The notes below the pieces were generated by a model, which made no database searches, had not been told where the DNA came from, and saw only the letters and a program-made list of their open reading frames with translations. This document shows, piece after piece, positions 5,655-6,835 of a stretch of 6,835 nucleotides of DNA (position 1 is the first letter of the stretch; every line of letters begins with the position of its first letter). The stretch spans positions 1 to 6,835 of the forward strand of contig JAODMX010000157.1 in the NCBI GenBank assembly GCA_025464735.1. Reading direction: 5' to 3'. Both the position numbers and the translations under genes were made by a program. This stretch comes from Frondihabitans sp. Its GTDB lineage: Bacteria; Actinomycetota; Actinomycetes; Actinomycetales; Microbacteriaceae.

Positions 5655-5723
5655 CTAAACCCTCGCCGCCGGCTGTCGCGGTGGTCCTAGGACCACCGTC
5701 GTGGCCGGCGGCGAGGGTTTAGC
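5654..5723. terminator. Nested inverted repeat, possible factor-independent terminator or regulatory hairpin
   Basis: A perfect 20-bp inverted repeat has its left arm GCTAAACCCTCGCCGCCGGC at 5654-5673 and its complement at 5704-5723. Between the arms sits a second, perfect 20-bp palindrome, CGGTGGTCCTAGGACCACCG (5679-5698). Five-base spacers separate the two on each side. As RNA this gives one long rod: a 20-bp stem, an internal loop that could form G-U pairs, and an inner 8-bp stem with a CUAG loop. It lies 27 bases past the stop of the secreted-protein gene and about 45 bases before the cyclase start, both on the minus strand, so termination between them is the simplest role. No T-run follows in either direction, which is not unusual for actinobacterial terminators. 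A protein-binding operator, a dispersed chromosomal repeat or a cyclase leader element are alternatives. Confidence 0.55.
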
Positions 5724-5750
5724 GGCGCGGGGCGCGGCGTCGTGCACGGA

Positions 5751-6350
5751 TCAGCGCAGGGCGCAGTCGGGGGTTCGCGTGGGGGCGGCGGCGATGACGG
5801 TCTTCGTTGCGGGAGACACGATGACGGTCGGGTTGAGAGTGCGGAGGATGTGCCCGGAGTGGGTGGTGACGTGGACAGTGGCTGTGTAGCAGAGGGCAGA
5901 GTGATCGCGGCGCGGATAGCCGCGCGCCGGGTGCGCCAGGACGATGGAGGTGGCGAACGTCATGAAGTCATCCCACAGCGCGCGATGTGGTTCGCCGTCG
6001 AGGGCCTGCTGCCATCCGCCTTGCCAGTGCGAGCGGATGTGGACGTAGCCGGACCGGTTGTCTCCGCAGAGGAGAGCGACGTGGCCGAGGCCGTGGGCGG
6101 TGAATTGCTGGACGGTCGTGGATCCGAATCCGGAATTGCAGAGTCCGATCGTTCCGGGAGGGAGATCGGGAAGCATGATGCGGGAGCGACCGAGGGCCGC
6201 CTGCTGACTCGCATTCGCCGCCGCCGGGACGGCCAGTGCCGCCGGGACGGCCAGTGCCGCCGCGGGGACCGCCAGCGCGGCCGCCGGCAGAAGAGCGGCC
6301 AGCGCGAAGGCGGCGATGGCGAGGGCCGAGCGTCGACGGCGTGATTTCAT
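5751..6350 (-). CDS. Secreted Cys/His-rich protein of unknown function, coupled to DUF2156 gene
   Basis: This 199-residue precursor begins KSRRRRS, followed by a very long Ala/Leu/Val/Pro stretch and a likely signal peptidase site after ANA (residue 47). The mature part of about 150 residues has four Cys (71, 95, 154, 196), suiting two disulfides outside the cell. It also has ten His, six of them in three H-x3-H spacings (86/90, 104/108, 160/164). Visible segments are GYVHIRSHWQGGW (101-113), ALWDDFMTFATS (124-135) and LNPTVIVS (172-179). No transmembrane helix follows and no enzyme family is recognised; the lipase-type Gly-x-Ser-x-Gly motif is absent. The start is firm: GGAG at complement 6357-6360 lies six bases from ATG, and the ATG overlaps the upstream stop as ATGA, a sign of translational coupling. 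The partner suggests a cell-envelope role; metal binding through the His pairs is only inference. Confidence 0.78.
   Translation of the reverse strand: MKSRRRRSALAIAAFALAALLPAAALAVPAAALAVPAALAVPAAANASQQAALGRSRIMLPDLPPGTIGLCNSGFGSTTVQQFTAHGLGHVALLCGDNRSGYVHIRSHWQGGWQQALDGEPHRALWDDFMTFATSIVLAHPARGYPRRDHSALCYTATVHVTTHSGHILRTLNPTVIVSPATKTVIAAAPTRTPDCALR
6220..6276 (-). repeat. 18/21-bp tandem repeat inside the signal peptide coding region
   Basis: Two identical 18-base units (6220-6237 and 6238-6255, GCCGCCGGGACGGCCAGT on the + strand) are followed by a diverged 21-base copy (6256-6276). On the minus strand they encode three ALAVPAA units, residues about 26-45 of the secreted protein. All units keep the reading frame, so gain or loss of a copy would lengthen or shorten the hydrophobic core of the signal peptide without breaking the gene. 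The shortest ordinary signal peptide would need only one or two copies. Confidence 0.85.
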
Positions 6351-6835
6351 CGCTTGCTCCTGAGGAGTTGGGGGAGGTGTCGGGGGGTCATGTCGGGCAG
6401 GTACGCTCGGGCCAGGGCTGCTCCGATCCTGGGGAGGTCGAGCGGGTCCGCGTAGGTCATGATCAGCTTCTCGTAGTCGGGTTGAAATTTCTTTTTGAAG
6501 TTGAGCAGCGAACGGAATCCGTAGGCGGGCTCGAGGGTCCTGCCGATGAAGGCGAGGAGTCTCTCGGTCGGTTCGAGTTCCGTGTCATCGGTGGTCGGAG
6601 TCGACGATGCCAGTGGGGCCGCTGACAGACTGAGGAATTCGAGGTCGTCAGCTTGGGCCTGCACGGCGGTCGACGCAATGACGAACTCCATCACGCCGTT
6701 CATCGAGTCGGGTCGGCGACGCATGAAATCCAGGGTCCAGCCGATCACGGATCCGTCGCGGTAACTCGGCAGCCAACTCGTCACGGCGAGAACGTGGTCG
6801 GCGTCGTCGATCGCCAGCATCAACGCAACGGACCT
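6347..6835 (-). CDS. Phosphatidylglycerol lysyltransferase-type protein (DUF2156), C-terminal part
   Basis: Only the last 162 or so codons are in the window; the frame stays open to the right edge, so the TTG at 6823 is not taken as the start. The fragment matches the C-terminal GNAT-like catalytic domain of aminoacyl-phosphatidylglycerol synthases (MprF/LPG synthase C-terminal domain). These transfer an amino acid from aminoacyl-tRNA to phosphatidylglycerol on the inner face of the membrane, lowering surface charge and protecting against cationic peptides. Diagnostic segments are RRRPDSMNGVMEFVI, EFLSLSAAPLA and LEPAYGFRSLLNFKKKFQPD, followed by LPRIGAALARAYLPDMTP. Whether the missing part carries a flippase-like membrane domain or a lysyl-tRNA-synthetase fusion cannot be seen, nor can the amino acid used. 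Its stop overlaps the ATG of the secreted-protein gene by four bases, so the two are one translational unit. Confidence 0.88.
   Translation of the reverse strand, partial: RSVALMLAIDDADHVLAVTSWLPSYRDGSVIGWTLDFMRRRPDSMNGVMEFVIASTAVQAQADDLEFLSLSAAPLASSTPTTDDTELEPTERLLAFIGRTLEPAYGFRSLLNFKKKFQPDYEKLIMTYADPLDLPRIGAALARAYLPDMTPRHLPQLLRSKR

Noticed and set aside
5654..5723. The nested inverted repeat as insertion-sequence ends or a CRISPR repeat
   Set aside because: Only 30 bases lie between the arms, too few for a transposase gene, there is no flanking direct repeat that I can see, and no array of spaced direct repeats exists.
5742..6344. A 200-codon + strand frame opposite the secreted protein
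   Set aside because: Low-complexity Arg/Gly/Asp-rich product, antisense to a gene with signal peptide, ribosome binding site and translational coupling.

Overview
The window looks like chromosomal DNA of a high-GC actinobacterium. The GC content and G/C-biased third codon positions, the Ala/Arg/Val-rich proteins, long Ala-rich signal peptides, a lipobox-like protein and a possibly leaderless promoter all fit. A Microbacteriaceae-type genome is my best guess from the protein families, but nothing here proves the family.

Layout, left to right. (1) Two genes on the + strand: a secreted 692-residue protein with an alpha-helical, glycosidase-like core and a C-terminal CBM35-like module (33-2111), then a RimJ/RimL-type GNAT acetyltransferase (2158-2694). 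(2) A scarred stretch (2701-3270): a minus-strand putative lipoprotein gene meets, head to head and overlapping, a + strand fragment that keeps only the C-terminal part of an aldo/keto reductase. (3) A minus-strand RibD-C/dihydrofolate-reductase-like gene (3263-3856), divergent from a small + strand VOC/glyoxalase-fold gene (4056-4406). (4) A compact minus-strand pair: a cyclase/kynurenine-formamidase-like protein fused to a small N-terminal domain (4669-5610), with a two-helix PLDc_N-like membrane protein (4441-4659) 9 bases downstream. (5) An intergenic element with a palindrome nested inside a longer inverted repeat (5645-5723). (6) A minus-strand pair running off the right edge: the C-terminal part of an aminoacyl-phosphatidylglycerol synthase-type protein (DUF2156, 6347-6835), overlapping by 4 bases a secreted protein of unknown function with four cysteines and ten histidines (5751-6350).

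How the genes may work together. The clearest functional link is the ATGA-coupled pair at the right end, which suggests cell-envelope work. The cyclase and small membrane protein are probably one transcript. The other genes look like a collection of individually transcribed accessory enzymes with signs of past rearrangement. I do not see a CRISPR array, rRNA, tRNA, transposase, phage module or recognised defence system. The best candidates for something undescribed are the coupled DUF2156/secreted-protein pair, the cyclase fusion with an altered metal motif, and the nested palindrome.
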